A stretch of 64,000 nt of DNA from Salinigranum marinum (GTDB taxonomy: Archaea > Halobacteriota > Halobacteria > Halobacteriales > Haloferacaceae), in contig NZ_CP100461.1 in assembly GCF_024228675.1 (NCBI RefSeq), positions 434,001-498,000 on the forward strand, given 5' to 3'. Positions 8,595-16,592 of the stretch are shown in pieces (positions within the stretch are counted from its first letter, which is position 1; each line of letters starts with the position of its first letter). The translations under genes were made by a program, and so were the position numbers. The notes beneath the pieces were generated by a model. That model saw only the letters and a list, made by a program, of their open reading frames with translations. It searched no databases and had not been told where the DNA came from.

Positions 8595-8652
8595 GCGCGA
8601 AGGGCGACCGAACGAAGCGATGGCCTCGGCTGGGGCGGTGGCTAGTGTACGC
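8595..8652 (+). repeat. possible weak repeat copy
   Basis: The stretch GCCTCGGCTGGGGCGGTGG, followed by CTAGTGTAC, resembles the TCGGCTGGGGAGG core of copies A and C and their flank. The match is short, so this could be chance in GC-rich DNA. It is inverted relative to copy B, about 130 bases away. Confidence 0.3.
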
Positions 8653-8707
8653 TCTCTGCCTCCCGAGGCGGCGACGCCTACTTCCCCGACGAACGAGAGA
8701 CGGAACT

Positions 8708-9163
8708 ATGGCTCCCGACGAAGCCGATGAAGCCGACGCGGACGGCGGCGGAGAGGAGACGGGCGAGAACCCGGTCGCTGCCGTCGCCGAACGCGCCGCG
8801 AGCGACCCCTTCTGCGAGACGGTCGGCGTGAACCTCACCTCCGTGCACCCGGGCTACGCCGAGACGGTGCTCACGGTCGAGGAGCGTCACCTGAACTTCC
8901 ACGGAACCCCCCACGGCGGCGTGGTGTACACGCTGGCGGACGCGGCGTTCGCGGCGGCGTCGAACACGGGGTCGAAGACGGCGGTGGCGCTGGAGACGAA
9001 CATCTCGTATCTGGCGGCGGTCGAGGTGGGCGAGACGCTCCGTGCGGTCGCCGAGGAGACGCATCTGGGGGGCCGCACCGCGGCGTACGAGGTACGCGTC
9101 ACGGACGAGGCCGGCGACCCGGTGGCGACGTTCCGCGGGCGCGTCTACCGGCTGGACGGGTGA
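8708..9163 (+). CDS. paaI: PaaI family hotdog thioesterase, second copy
   Basis: A 151-residue protein starting MAPDEADEAD, with an acidic 22-residue leader. The hotdog core has Asn63, HGG at 69-71 and Asp78 in VVYTLADAAFAAASN, the PaaI arrangement that activates water for acyl-CoA hydrolysis. It faces the paaK gene convergently, 6 bases away. Of the two PaaI-like proteins in the window this one has the more typical PaaI sequence (NFHGTPHGGVVYTLADAAFA) and is the better candidate for the phenylacetate thioesterase. Confidence 0.87.
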   Translation: MAPDEADEADADGGGEETGENPVAAVAERAASDPFCETVGVNLTSVHPGYAETVLTVEERHLNFHGTPHGGVVYTLADAAFAAASNTGSKTAVALETNISYLAAVEVGETLRAVAEETHLGGRTAAYEVRVTDEAGDPVATFRGRVYRLDG

Positions 9164-9169
9164 GACTGG

Positions 9170-10462
9170 TCACTGCCCCCGGTGGTCGTACACCCGCTGG
9201 ATCTTCCCCGTCTCCTGGCGGGCGATGTCGCCGTAGGGGACGAGGTTGAGGTCGTCCGGCGTGAACCCGAGGACGTTCTTCAGCCTGGTTCCGATCCGCC
9301 CGTGGAGGTCGTCGATGGCCCCCTCGAACCCCTCGACGAGTTCGACCGTCAGTTCGACCGTATCGAGGTTGCCCTCGCGGTGGAGGTCGATGCGGTAGTG
9401 GGGGGCGACCTCGTCGAACTCCAGGACGACGTCCTCGACCTCGCTTGGATAGAAGTTGACGCCGCGGACGATGAGCAGGTCGTCGGCCCGGCCGGTGACG
9501 TTGTCCATCCTGACCGCGGTGCGCCCGCACTCGCAGGTGTCGTAGTCGAGTGTCGTGAGATCGCCGGTTCGGTACCGGAGGACGGGCACCGCGTCCTTCG
9601 CCAGTGTCGTCAACACGAGTTCGCCCTCCTCGCCCTCCTCGACGGGTTCGCCCGTCCTCGGATCGACGACCTCGGGATAAAAGAGGTCTTCCCAGATGTG
9701 CAGGCCGTTCTGCGCCTCGATGCACTCGATCGAGACGCCGGGACCGACGATCTCCGAGAGGCCGTAGATGTCGACGCCTTTCACGCCGAGGCGCTCTTCG
9801 ATCTCGTAGCGCATCGGGTCGGTGCAGGGTTCGGCCCCGAAGAGGATGAGCCGGACGGGCAGGTCGTGGACGTCGGTGCCCATCTCCTCGGCGACCTCGG
9901 CGAGGTACAGCGAGTACGACGGCGTGCAGGTGAGCACGTCGCTCCCGAGGTCGTCGAGCAGTTCGACCTGGCGCTGGGTGTTGCCGCCGCCGATGGGGAT
10001 GACGGTCGCGTCGATCTCTTCGATCCCCTGGTGGAGGCCGAGCCCCCCCGTAAAGAGGCCGTAGCCGTAGGCGTTCTGGACGATGTCGTCGGCGGTGACG
10101 CCGGCGGCGACGAGACACCGCGCGACCGCTTGGCTCCAGACGTCGAGATCGTCCTGGGTGTAGCCGACGATCTTCGGCTTGCCGGTCGTGCCCGACGACG
10201 CGTGGATGCGGATCACGTCGGACATGTCGCGGGCGAACAGCCCCGTCGGGTACTCGTCGCGGAAGTCTTCCTTCGTCGTGAAGGGAAGTTTCCCGATGTC
10301 GTCGACGCCGTCGATGTCGTCGGGGGTGATCCCCCGTTCGTCGAGTTCTTCCCTGTAGTAGTCGACGTTCTCGTACGCGTTCTCGACTGTCGCCCGGAGG
10401 CGCTCGTCTTGGATCTCCCGGAGTTCCTCCCGTGGTGCGGTCTCGACGCTGTCGTACACCAT
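9170..10462 (-). CDS. paaK: phenylacetate-CoA ligase
   Basis: A 430-residue adenylate-forming enzyme of the PaaK type. The P-loop [14 protein letters not shown] is at 89-102, and the second motif [15 protein letters not shown] is central. The C-terminal AMP-binding lid contains [15 protein letters not shown]. Length and the [11 protein letters not shown] wording fit phenylacetate-CoA ligase, which activates phenylacetate with ATP and CoA, the entry step of the pathway. ATG chosen at [14 protein letters not shown] because a TATA-like element sits about 27 bases upstream. The thiolase gene follows on the same strand upstream. Confidence 0.92.
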   Translation of the reverse strand: MVYDSVETAPREELREIQDERLRATVENAYENVDYYREELDERGITPDDIDGVDDIGKLPFTTKEDFRDEYPTGLFARDMSDVIRIHASSGTTGKPKIVGYTQDDLDVWSQAVARCLVAAGVTADDIVQNAYGYGLFTGGLGLHQGIEEIDATVIPIGGGNTQRQVELLDDLGSDVLTCTPSYSLYLAEVAEEMGTDVHDLPVRLILFGAEPCTDPMRYEIEERLGVKGVDIYGLSEIVGPGVSIECIEAQNGLHIWEDLFYPEVVDPRTGEPVEEGEEGELVLTTLAKDAVPVLRYRTGDLTTLDYDTCECGRTAVRMDNVTGRADDLLIVRGVNFYPSEVEDVVLEFDEVAPHYRIDLHREGNLDTVELTVELVEGFEGAIDDLHGRIGTRLKNVLGFTPDDLNLVPYGDIARQETGKIQRVYDHRGQ

Positions 10463-10484
10463 GAGGGAAACCGACGATTGTTTG

Positions 10485-10496
10485 TGATAAAAAACG
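10485..10496 (-). promoter_or_regulatory. TATA-like promoter of paaK
   Basis: The minus strand reads GTTTTTTATC, centred about 28 bases before the paaK start codon. This spacing implies a leaderless or nearly leaderless transcript and separates paaK from the thiolase gene behind it. Confidence 0.55.
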
Positions 10497-10542
10497 TGGG
10501 GGTCGGTCGTGGGCCTGCGTCCGATTCGGTCTCCACCACCGA

Positions 10543-11688
10543 CTACACCCGCTCGAACACGGTTGCCACGCCCTGGCCGAAGCCGACACACATCGTCGCC
10601 AGCCCGTACCGGCCGCCGCGCCGGGCGAGTTCGTGCAGCAGCGTCGTGGTGATCCGCGCGCCGGAACAGCCCAGCGGGTGGCCGAGCGCGATCGCGCCGC
10701 CGTTGACGTTCAGCTGGTCCTCGTCGAGCCCCAGTTCCCGGACGCAGTAACGGCTCTGGGCCGCGAACGCCTCGTTGAGTTCGACGAGGTCGAGGTCGTC
10801 GACTGCGAGATCCGCCGCGGCGAGCGCGGCGCGAGTGGCCGGGACGGGCCCGACGCCCATCACCTCGGGGTCGACGCCGACGACCGCGCGCGAGACGACG
10901 CGGGCGAGGACGGGCAGGCCCTCACGCTCGGCGTACGCCTCGGAGGTGACGAGCAGACCCGCCGCGCCGTCGGTGAGTGGGGAGGCGTTGCCGGGCGTGA
11001 CGCTCGCGGCCTCGTCGTCGGCGAACACCGTCGGCAGGTCCGCGAGGGCATCTATCGAGGTGTCCGCGCGCGGCCCCTCGTCGCGCGCTGCGACCCCGTC
11101 CGGCGTCTCGACAGGGACGACCTCGTCGTCGAAACGGCCCTCGTCCCAGGCGGCGACCGCTCGCTCGTGCGACCGGAGGGCGAACGCGTCCTGTTGCTCC
11201 CTCGTGATCCCGTGGCGACGGGCGACCGTCTCGGCCGTCCGTCCCATCGAGAGGTCGTCGCCGCCGTCGTACCGCGCTTCGATCGCGGGGTGGAGCCAGT
11301 CGGAGAAGTGCACCCGCGACATGTGCTCGACGCCCGCGACGGGGTACACCTCGGCGTCGCCCGCCTCGACCGCCCGGGCGGCGTCGGTCAGCGCGGTGAG
11401 CGACGAGCCGCACAGCCGAGAGAGCGTCGCGCCGGGGACCGACTCGGGGAAACCGCCCGCGAGGAGGGACTGCCGGGCCAGGTTCCGACCCTGTTCGCCC
11501 TCCTGGTTCGCACAGCCGAGGCGGAAGTCGGCCCACTCCTCGGGGTCGACCCCCGTTCGGTCGACGAGCGCGTCGAGTACGGTCGTCACGAGGTCCTCGG
11601 GGTGGACCGCGGCCAGTGCGCCGTCCTTCCGGCACTGAGGGGTCCGAACTGCGTCCACGACGACCGCGCGGCAGGGCGTCTCTGTCAT
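10543..11688 (-). CDS. acetyl-CoA acyltransferase (thiolase), PaaJ/FadA type
   Basis: A 381-residue thiolase. The nucleophilic Cys93 is in [11 protein letters not shown]. The C-terminal half has [20 protein letters not shown] with the catalytic His, and the second catalytic Cys is in [10 protein letters not shown]. The length and [10 protein letters not shown] pattern place it with degradative thiolases. In this setting it would cleave 3-oxoacyl-CoA (for example 3-oxoadipyl-CoA) to acetyl-CoA and a shorter acyl-CoA. It is divergent from the 3-hydroxyacyl-CoA dehydrogenase gene, with 112 bases between the starts. Confidence 0.9.
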   Translation of the reverse strand: MTETPCRAVVVDAVRTPQCRKDGALAAVHPEDLVTTVLDALVDRTGVDPEEWADFRLGCANQEGEQGRNLARQSLLAGGFPESVPGATLSRLCGSSLTALTDAARAVEAGDAEVYPVAGVEHMSRVHFSDWLHPAIEARYDGGDDLSMGRTAETVARRHGITREQQDAFALRSHERAVAAWDEGRFDDEVVPVETPDGVAARDEGPRADTSIDALADLPTVFADDEAASVTPGNASPLTDGAAGLLVTSEAYAEREGLPVLARVVSRAVVGVDPEVMGVGPVPATRAALAAADLAVDDLDLVELNEAFAAQSRYCVRELGLDEDQLNVNGGAIALGHPLGCSGARITTTLLHELARRGGRYGLATMCVGFGQGVATVFERV

Positions 11689-11770
11689 GCCTCGCGGGTT
11701 GGAGGGGACGGTGTATGAAGCTTGGTTCGGGTTCGGCTCGTGGCTCGCGCTCTTCGGCCCGGAGGCAAAC

Positions 11771-11780
11771 GGTTATACGG
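11771..11780 (+). promoter_or_regulatory. TATA-like promoter of the hbd-ech operon
   Basis: GGTTATACGG stands out as AT-rich in the gap and is centred about 26 bases before the ATG at 11801, consistent with leaderless initiation. Confidence 0.5.
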
Positions 11781-11800
11781 TTCGCCGAAGCCCTTCCGCC

Positions 11801-12682
11801 ATGCACGTAACCGTACTCGGGGCCGGCACGATGGGCCACGGGATCGCACAGGTGTCGGCCATGGCCGGCCACACGGTGGCGATGCGGGACGTCGAGGAGG
11901 CGTACGTCGACGACGGCCTCGACGCGATCGAGTCCAACCTTCGGGGTGGCGTCGAACGCGACAAGGTGACCGAAGCGGAGCTGGAGGCGACCCTCGACCG
12001 GCTGTCGGGGACCACCTCGCTGGAGGAGGCGCTCGCCGACGCCGACCTCGTCGTCGAGGCCGTCCCCGAGGACGTCGACCTGAAGAAAGAGACGCTCGCG
12101 GAGGTCGAGGGGCTGGTGGCCGACGACACGGTCATCGCCTCGAACACGTCGTCGCTCTCCGTGACCGAGATCGTGAGCGCGCTCTCGAAGCCGGAGCGGG
12201 GGCTCGGCCTCCACTTCTTCAATCCGGTCCACATCATGGCGCTCGTCGAGATCGTGGTCGCCGAACAGACCGCCGACGAGACTCTCCGCTTCGCCCGCGA
12301 CTTCGTCGCCGACGTCGACCGAACCGCCGTCGAGGTTGACGATTCGCCGGGCTTTGCCTCCTCGCGGCTCGGCGTCGCGCTCGGCTGCGAGGCGATGCGG
12401 ATGGTCCAGGAGGGCGTCGCCTCGCCCCCCGACATCGACGCCGCGATGGAACTCGGCTACAACCACCCGATGGGCCCGATCGAACTCGGCGACGTCGTCG
12501 GCCTCGACGTCCGCCTCGACATCCTCGAGTACCTCCGCGAGGAACTGGGCGAGCGCTTCCGGCCGCCGCAGGTGCTCAAGCGGAAGGTCCGGGCGGGCAA
12601 ACTCGGCAGGAAGTCCGGCGAGGGGTTCTACGTCTGGGAGGACGGCGAACCCGTCGGCGTCAGCGGCGAGGTGGACCGATGA
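11801..12682 (+). CDS. 3-hydroxyacyl-CoA dehydrogenase (3-hydroxybutyryl-CoA dehydrogenase type)
   Basis: A 293-residue protein with the NAD-binding motif GAGTMGHGIA at 7-16 and the family signature around HFFNPVHIMALVEIV, where His is the catalytic base. The C-terminal domain has SPGFASSRLG and a two-fold helical region ending KVRAGKLGRKSGEGFYVW. It oxidises 3-hydroxyacyl-CoA with NAD, as PaaH does in phenylacetate degradation. The hydratase gene overlaps its last 4 bases, giving a coupled two-step beta-oxidation pair. Confidence 0.92.
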   Translation: MHVTVLGAGTMGHGIAQVSAMAGHTVAMRDVEEAYVDDGLDAIESNLRGGVERDKVTEAELEATLDRLSGTTSLEEALADADLVVEAVPEDVDLKKETLAEVEGLVADDTVIASNTSSLSVTEIVSALSKPERGLGLHFFNPVHIMALVEIVVAEQTADETLRFARDFVADVDRTAVEVDDSPGFASSRLGVALGCEAMRMVQEGVASPPDIDAAMELGYNHPMGPIELGDVVGLDVRLDILEYLREELGERFRPPQVLKRKVRAGKLGRKSGEGFYVWEDGEPVGVSGEVDR

Positions 12683-13506
12683 CGGACGCGGGCGACACCG
12701 GGGTCGAGTCGGTCGCCGCCGACTGCGAGACCGTCGACGCCGCGGTCGACGACCGCGTCGCGGGCGTCACGACGGTGACGATGAACCGGCCCGACGCGCG
12801 CAACGCGCTGAACGCCACGCTCAGGGCGGAGCTCGGGCGCGTCCTCGACGCGATCGAAGCCAGCGACGCCCGCGTGGTCGTCCTCACGGGGGCGGACGAG
12901 GCACGGGCGTTCGTTGCCGGGGCCGACGTGAACGAGCTCCGCGAGCGCGACATGCTCGCCCAGCGCGAGGCGAGCAAGCGACCCCGGGTGTACGAGCGCG
13001 TCGACGACCTGCGCCAGCCGGTGATCGCGCGGCTCAACGGCCACGCGCTCGGCGGGGGGTGCGAACTCGCCCAGGCGTGCGACGTCCGCATCGCCCACCA
13101 GCGCGCCAAGCTCGGCCAGCCCGAGATCAACCTCGGGATCATGCCCGGCGGTGGCGGCACCCAGCGGCTGGTCCGCCTCGTCGGCGAGGGGCACGCCATG
13201 CGGCTGATCCTCTCGGGCGAACTCGTCTCGGCCGCGGAGGCGGCCGACATCGGACTCGTCGACGAGGTCCACGGTGACGAGACGTTCGACGACCGCGTGT
13301 ACGACCTCGCGGCGTCGATGGCCGAGAAGAGCCCGGTCGCGCTGGAGTTCGCCAAGCAGGCCGTCAAGGCCGCCTCACGCACGGATCTCGACCGGGGCAT
13401 CGACTACGAGGCGGAGCTGTTCGCCCAACTGTTCGCCCACCCGGACAAGGACGAGGGCATCGACGCCTTCCTCGAGGACCGCGACCCGGTGTGGGCCGAT
13501 CGCTGA
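12679..13506 (+). CDS. enoyl-CoA hydratase/isomerase (crotonase family)
   Basis: A 275-residue crotonase. The oxyanion-hole region AGADVNELRERD follows a conserved ARAFVAGAD. The second motif GHALGGGCELAQACDVRIA and the GQPEINLGIMPGGGGTQRLVR segment carry the two acidic residues needed for hydratase activity. An N-terminal 25-residue acidic extension precedes the fold. It overlaps the dehydrogenase gene by 4 bases. A general beta-oxidation role or a PaaF/PaaG role are both possible; the surrounding genes favour the latter. Confidence 0.9.
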   Translation: MTDAGDTGVESVAADCETVDAAVDDRVAGVTTVTMNRPDARNALNATLRAELGRVLDAIEASDARVVVLTGADEARAFVAGADVNELRERDMLAQREASKRPRVYERVDDLRQPVIARLNGHALGGGCELAQACDVRIAHQRAKLGQPEINLGIMPGGGGTQRLVRLVGEGHAMRLILSGELVSAAEAADIGLVDEVHGDETFDDRVYDLAASMAEKSPVALEFAKQAVKAASRTDLDRGIDYEAELFAQLFAHPDKDEGIDAFLEDRDPVWADR

Positions 13507-13559
13507 GGCCGACACCCGGTCCCCGTCACGACGCTGTCTCACTCGTCCAATCGGAGTGT

Positions 13560-13576
13560 GTTCGAACAGCTCGAAC
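13560..13576. promoter_or_regulatory. palindromic operator-like site 1 (GTTCGARYAGYTCGAAC)
   Basis: The sequence is GTTCGAACAGCTCGAAC. It shares the pattern GTTCGARYAGYTCGAAC with the sites at 13728 and 14593. All three lie within about 350 bases of the ends of the iclR gene, so binding by that regulator is the simplest reading. It sits 53 bases after the hydratase stop codon. Confidence 0.55.
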
Positions 13577-13644
13577 GGCTCGGCACCTGACACCGCGGGT
13601 TGATACGCCGAAGAATCGGACATTAGTCCACCCGCCCGAGAGTT

Positions 13645-13668
13645 CGTTACACTCGTACTCGTGTAACG
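13645..13668. promoter_or_regulatory. perfect inverted repeat (hairpin or operator)
   Basis: CGTTACAC and GTGTAACG flank an 8-base centre, giving an 8-bp perfect stem. It lies almost exactly midway between operator-like sites 1 and 2. It may be a terminator for the hydratase operon, a second operator type, or part of a small RNA. Confidence 0.45.
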
Positions 13669-13727
13669 TATTCCGGTGCACCCGTCGACGTGTGTCTCGT
13701 TCTACACGATTTATCCGCCGGTATCTC

Positions 13728-13744
13728 GTTCGAACAGTTCGAAC
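13728..13744. promoter_or_regulatory. palindromic operator-like site 2
   Basis: The sequence GTTCGAACAGTTCGAAC consists of two copies of GTTCGAAC, itself a palindrome, separated by one base. It begins about 15 bases after a TATA-like element on the plus strand, a position that would cover the transcription start. Confidence 0.58.
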
Positions 13745-13795
13745 AGAGTCGGCGCGACCGGGTAGTTCAGCGGAATCGAGGTCGACGGCGCCGGT

Positions 13796-14560
13796 TCACG
13801 CGTAGCTGAGGTTGATCTCGATCTCGTTCGCGGCACCGAGCAGGAGGTTCGGGAGGCCGTCGGTGAGACGGTCGCCGTCGAGACGGTTCGAGGGGCCGGA
13901 GACGCTGATCGCACCGATGGCCCGGCCCGACTCGTCCGTGATCGGCACCCCGACGGCGTTGAGTTTCGGCACGGACTCCTCTCGGTTGAGGGCGAAGCCG
14001 CGGTCGCGGACCCGCCGCAGGTCGGCGAACAGGTCGTCGCGGTCGGTGATCGTGTGTTCGGTCTTCGCCGGCAACCCGTGGCGGTCGCAGATCTCGTGGA
14101 CGCGGTCGTCGGGGAGGTGTGCGAGGATGGCCTTCCCCGCGGCGTGCTGGTGGAGGTGGGTTCTCGCGCCCTCGCGCGCGTACGTCCGCACCGATCCCTC
14201 GCCCGTTGCGCCGTACAGGTGGACCGCGCGTCCCGCCTCGGCCGTGATACACCAGACCTTCTCGCCCGTCTCCCCGGCGAGTTCGTCGACCTTCGGGGCG
14301 GCAACTGCGTACAGAGCGTGGGCGTTCCGTGCGGCGACACCGAAGTCGAGGAACCGCAGACCGACGCGGTAGCCGTCGTCGCTCCCGACGACCGCCCCCT
14401 CCCGTTCCAGCGTCCGCAGGTGTCTGTGGACCGTGCTCTTTGCCATCCCCAGGTCGGCGGCGAGGGCGGTCGGCCCGAGCGGGCCCTCGCGCTTGAGCCG
14501 TTCGAGGATGGCGAACGCCGTTTCGACGGTCTTCACCGGACGTCGTTGTGCCGGAGCCAT
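13796..14560 (-). CDS. IclR family transcriptional regulator
   Basis: A 254-residue protein. A winged helix at residues 8-70 (TVETAFAILERLKREGPLGP, then ALAADLGMAKSTVHRHLRTLE) is followed by the IclR effector-binding domain, with HAAGKAILAHLP near 138-149 and the ending GAANEIEINLSYA. IclR regulators respond to small aromatic or acid metabolites and often control a linked catabolic operon. ATG chosen at MAPAQRRPVK, with a TATA-like element 27 bases upstream. One palindromic site touches that promoter and two more lie beyond the 3' end, which points to autoregulation and local control. Confidence 0.9.
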   Translation of the reverse strand: MAPAQRRPVKTVETAFAILERLKREGPLGPTALAADLGMAKSTVHRHLRTLEREGAVVGSDDGYRVGLRFLDFGVAARNAHALYAVAAPKVDELAGETGEKVWCITAEAGRAVHLYGATGEGSVRTYAREGARTHLHQHAAGKAILAHLPDDRVHEICDRHGLPAKTEHTITDRDDLFADLRRVRDRGFALNREESVPKLNAVGVPITDESGRAIGAISVSGPSNRLDGDRLTDGLPNLLLGAANEIEINLSYA

Positions 14561-14582
14561 GACGTCTCGTGCACGGCGATCG

Positions 14583-14591
14583 ACATAAATC
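14583..14591 (-). promoter_or_regulatory. TATA-like promoter of iclR
   Basis: The minus strand reads GATTTATGT, centred 27 bases before the iclR start codon, the usual geometry for a leaderless haloarchaeal mRNA. Confidence 0.6.
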
Positions 14592-14592
14592 T

Positions 14593-14609
14593 GTTCGAGT
14601 AGCTCGAAC
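14593..14609. promoter_or_regulatory. palindromic operator-like site 3, upstream of iclR
   Basis: GTTCGAGTAGCTCGAAC matches the 17-base pattern of sites 1 and 2. It starts two bases upstream of the iclR TATA-like element, overlapping the expected BRE, a position suited to blocking or helping TFB binding. Confidence 0.6.
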
Positions 14610-14800
14610 GACTTCGTCCGGGACGGCCGACGATAGAGCAAAGTGCCGGCCACGAGAAGGAAGCGCGATGGTGCCACACACCGTACGCCACCGGTCGTCG
14701 GAGCCACCGCGCCGTCGAACGCACGCGCGATCGCCGCATCGCACCGCGCCGCGCATCCGCCGCGCCGCACGGTCCGTCACCCTTCGAGCGTGACCCGACG

Positions 14801-16495
14801 ATGAACACGAGCGAACGACTCGTCACGAGCCTGGAATCGCTGGGCGTCGAGCGCGTCTTCGGCTACCCCGGCGGTCGCGTCATCGAACTGTTCGACCACC
14901 TCCCGGAGTCGAGCGTCGACCTCGTCCGGCCGCGCGACGAGCGCGAGGCGAGCGTCATGGCCGAGGTCCACGGCCGGCTCACGGGCGATCCAGGAGTTCT
15001 CACCGGCCAGGGTCCCTGGATCGGGAGCCTCGGACTCATGGGCCAGATGGAAGCGCGACTCGCCTCCTCGCCGATGGTGACGATCACGGAGGCGTCCGAA
15101 CGGGGCGAGTACTCGACACTCGCGCCGTATCAGCAGTCGCGCGGCGACTACGGGGGGCTCGCCCTCCCCGACATACTCGATGCCGTCACCAAGGAGCACT
15201 GGTTCCCGCGTACGCCGACCGAGACGGTCAGGAGCCTCCAGTTGGCGTTCAAACACGCCGTCGCCGGCCGCCCCGGCCCGACGGCCGTCATCCTCGACGG
15301 GGACGCCGTCACGGCCGACCTGCCGGACGATCCGGTGCCACCCGTGTGGGGCGACCGCGCGCAGGCCCGCACGTGGACCGCGCGGCCGACGGCGCGCGAC
15401 GTCGCCGCGGCCGCCGAGGCGCTCTCCGGGGCGGATCGCCCGGTCGTCGTCGCCGGCAACGGCGTCCACGCGGCGGGGGCGTACGACGAACTCCAGGCGG
15501 TCGCCGAGGCGTACGAGGCGTGCGTCGTCACCTCTTACCTCGGCAAGTCGACCATCCCCGAGACGCACCGACTCGCCGGGGGCGTTATCGGCTCGTTCGG
15601 CCACGAGGGGGCGAACCGGATCGTCAGCGAGGCCGACACGCTCCTCGTCGTCGGCTGTCGGCTGAACCCGATGGACACGAACTGGACCGCCCCCGACTTC
15701 ATCCGGCCGGGCGAGCAGACGATCGTCCACGCCGACGTCGACGCGCGCAACGCGGGCTGGGTCTACCCCGCCGACGTCGGACTGATCGGCGACGCCGCCG
15801 AGAGCCTCGCCGACCTCGCGGACGCGGGCGGCAACGACGGCTCCTGGGCGGCCGAACGCGCGGCCGAGGCCCGCGAGGACTTCCACGCCCCCGCGTGCGA
15901 GTCTGACGCCGCCCCCATCACCCCCCAGCGAGCGGTGACGGAGATCGAGCGGGTCGTCGACGCGGAGACGGTCGTCACCGCCGACTCGGGCAACAACCGC
16001 TTCTGGCTCCTCAATTACCTCCAGACGCCCGCGGTGCGGACCTACTTCGGCTCCGGCGGCGTCGGCGGCATGGGCTGGGCGAACCCCGCGGCGGTGTCGG
16101 CGGCGCTCGCGACCGACCGAGACGTCGTGGCGGTCGCCGGCGACGGCGGCTTCGCCATGACGATGACGAGCGTCGAGACGGCCGTCCAGGAGGGCGTCGC
16201 GCCGACGTTCGTCGTGCTGAACGACCGGAGCCTGGGGATGGTCCGGCAGATGCAGTCCGAACCGGGCGACATCGCCGGCGTCGACTTCCCCGACACCGAC
16301 TTCACCCGCGTCGCCGAGGCGTTCGGTGCAGACGGCGTCCGGGTCGACGCGCCGGACGACCTCGCGGACGCGCTGGCGGCGGCGACGCGCTCGTCGGTCC
16401 CCACGGTCGTCGACGTGGCGATCGACCCCGACGAGGACATGGCGGCGACGCTCCAGTCCTCCTTTTACGCGTCCGTCGGCGGCCTCCACGAGTGA
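14801..16495 (+). CDS. thiamine diphosphate-dependent enzyme (acetolactate synthase-like)
   Basis: A 564-residue protein with the three domains of the ALS/decarboxylase family. The N-terminal PYR domain has FGYPGGRVIELFDHL and the putative catalytic Glu47 in RPRDEREAS. A central domain follows, then a PP domain with the ThDP motif AGDGGFAMTMTSVETAV ending in Asn (VVLNDRSLG). The N-terminal part diverges from true acetolactate synthases (LTGQGPWIGSLGLMG in place of the usual ATSGPG region), so a decarboxylase or lyase role is as likely. It is divergent from iclR, 240 bases apart, and is followed by an epimerase gene. Confidence 0.85.
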   Translation: MNTSERLVTSLESLGVERVFGYPGGRVIELFDHLPESSVDLVRPRDEREASVMAEVHGRLTGDPGVLTGQGPWIGSLGLMGQMEARLASSPMVTITEASERGEYSTLAPYQQSRGDYGGLALPDILDAVTKEHWFPRTPTETVRSLQLAFKHAVAGRPGPTAVILDGDAVTADLPDDPVPPVWGDRAQARTWTARPTARDVAAAAEALSGADRPVVVAGNGVHAAGAYDELQAVAEAYEACVVTSYLGKSTIPETHRLAGGVIGSFGHEGANRIVSEADTLLVVGCRLNPMDTNWTAPDFIRPGEQTIVHADVDARNAGWVYPADVGLIGDAAESLADLADAGGNDGSWAAERAAEAREDFHAPACESDAAPITPQRAVTEIERVVDAETVVTADSGNNRFWLLNYLQTPAVRTYFGSGGVGGMGWANPAAVSAALATDRDVVAVAGDGGFAMTMTSVETAVQEGVAPTFVVLNDRSLGMVRQMQSEPGDIAGVDFPDTDFTRVAEAFGADGVRVDAPDDLADALAAATRSSVPTVVDVAIDPDEDMAATLQSSFYASVGGLHE

Positions 16496-16592
16496 ACGTG
16501 GGTCGACCCCGTGGCGCGGCCCCCGTCGCCCGGCGGGCGTCGGCGTGCGAACGCGAGAAAGGCTTTTGCCGGCGGGCCGGGCACCTACCCCC

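Larger units (their letters stand above)
8260..8707. other. gene-free intergenic region with repeat copies
   Basis: About 450 bases between the divergent MaoC and thioesterase genes. No convincing gene is present. It holds one clear copy of the dispersed repeat on the minus strand and a weaker one on the plus strand. Confidence 0.55.
13507..13795. other. convergent gap with two IclR-type sites and a hairpin
   Basis: The gap lies between the ends of two convergent genes, yet it holds two copies of a 17-base palindromic site (13560-13576 and 13728-13744) and, midway, an inverted repeat (13645-13668). A TATA-like GATTTATCC at 13708-13716 would place a plus-strand start near the second site. No protein gene is convincing here. 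Confidence 0.6.

Noticed and set aside
14640-14790. CACCGC/CGCACCGCGC-rich stretch before the ThDP enzyme gene
   Set aside because: Looks repetitive, but no defined unit or match to the dispersed repeat could be found by eye.
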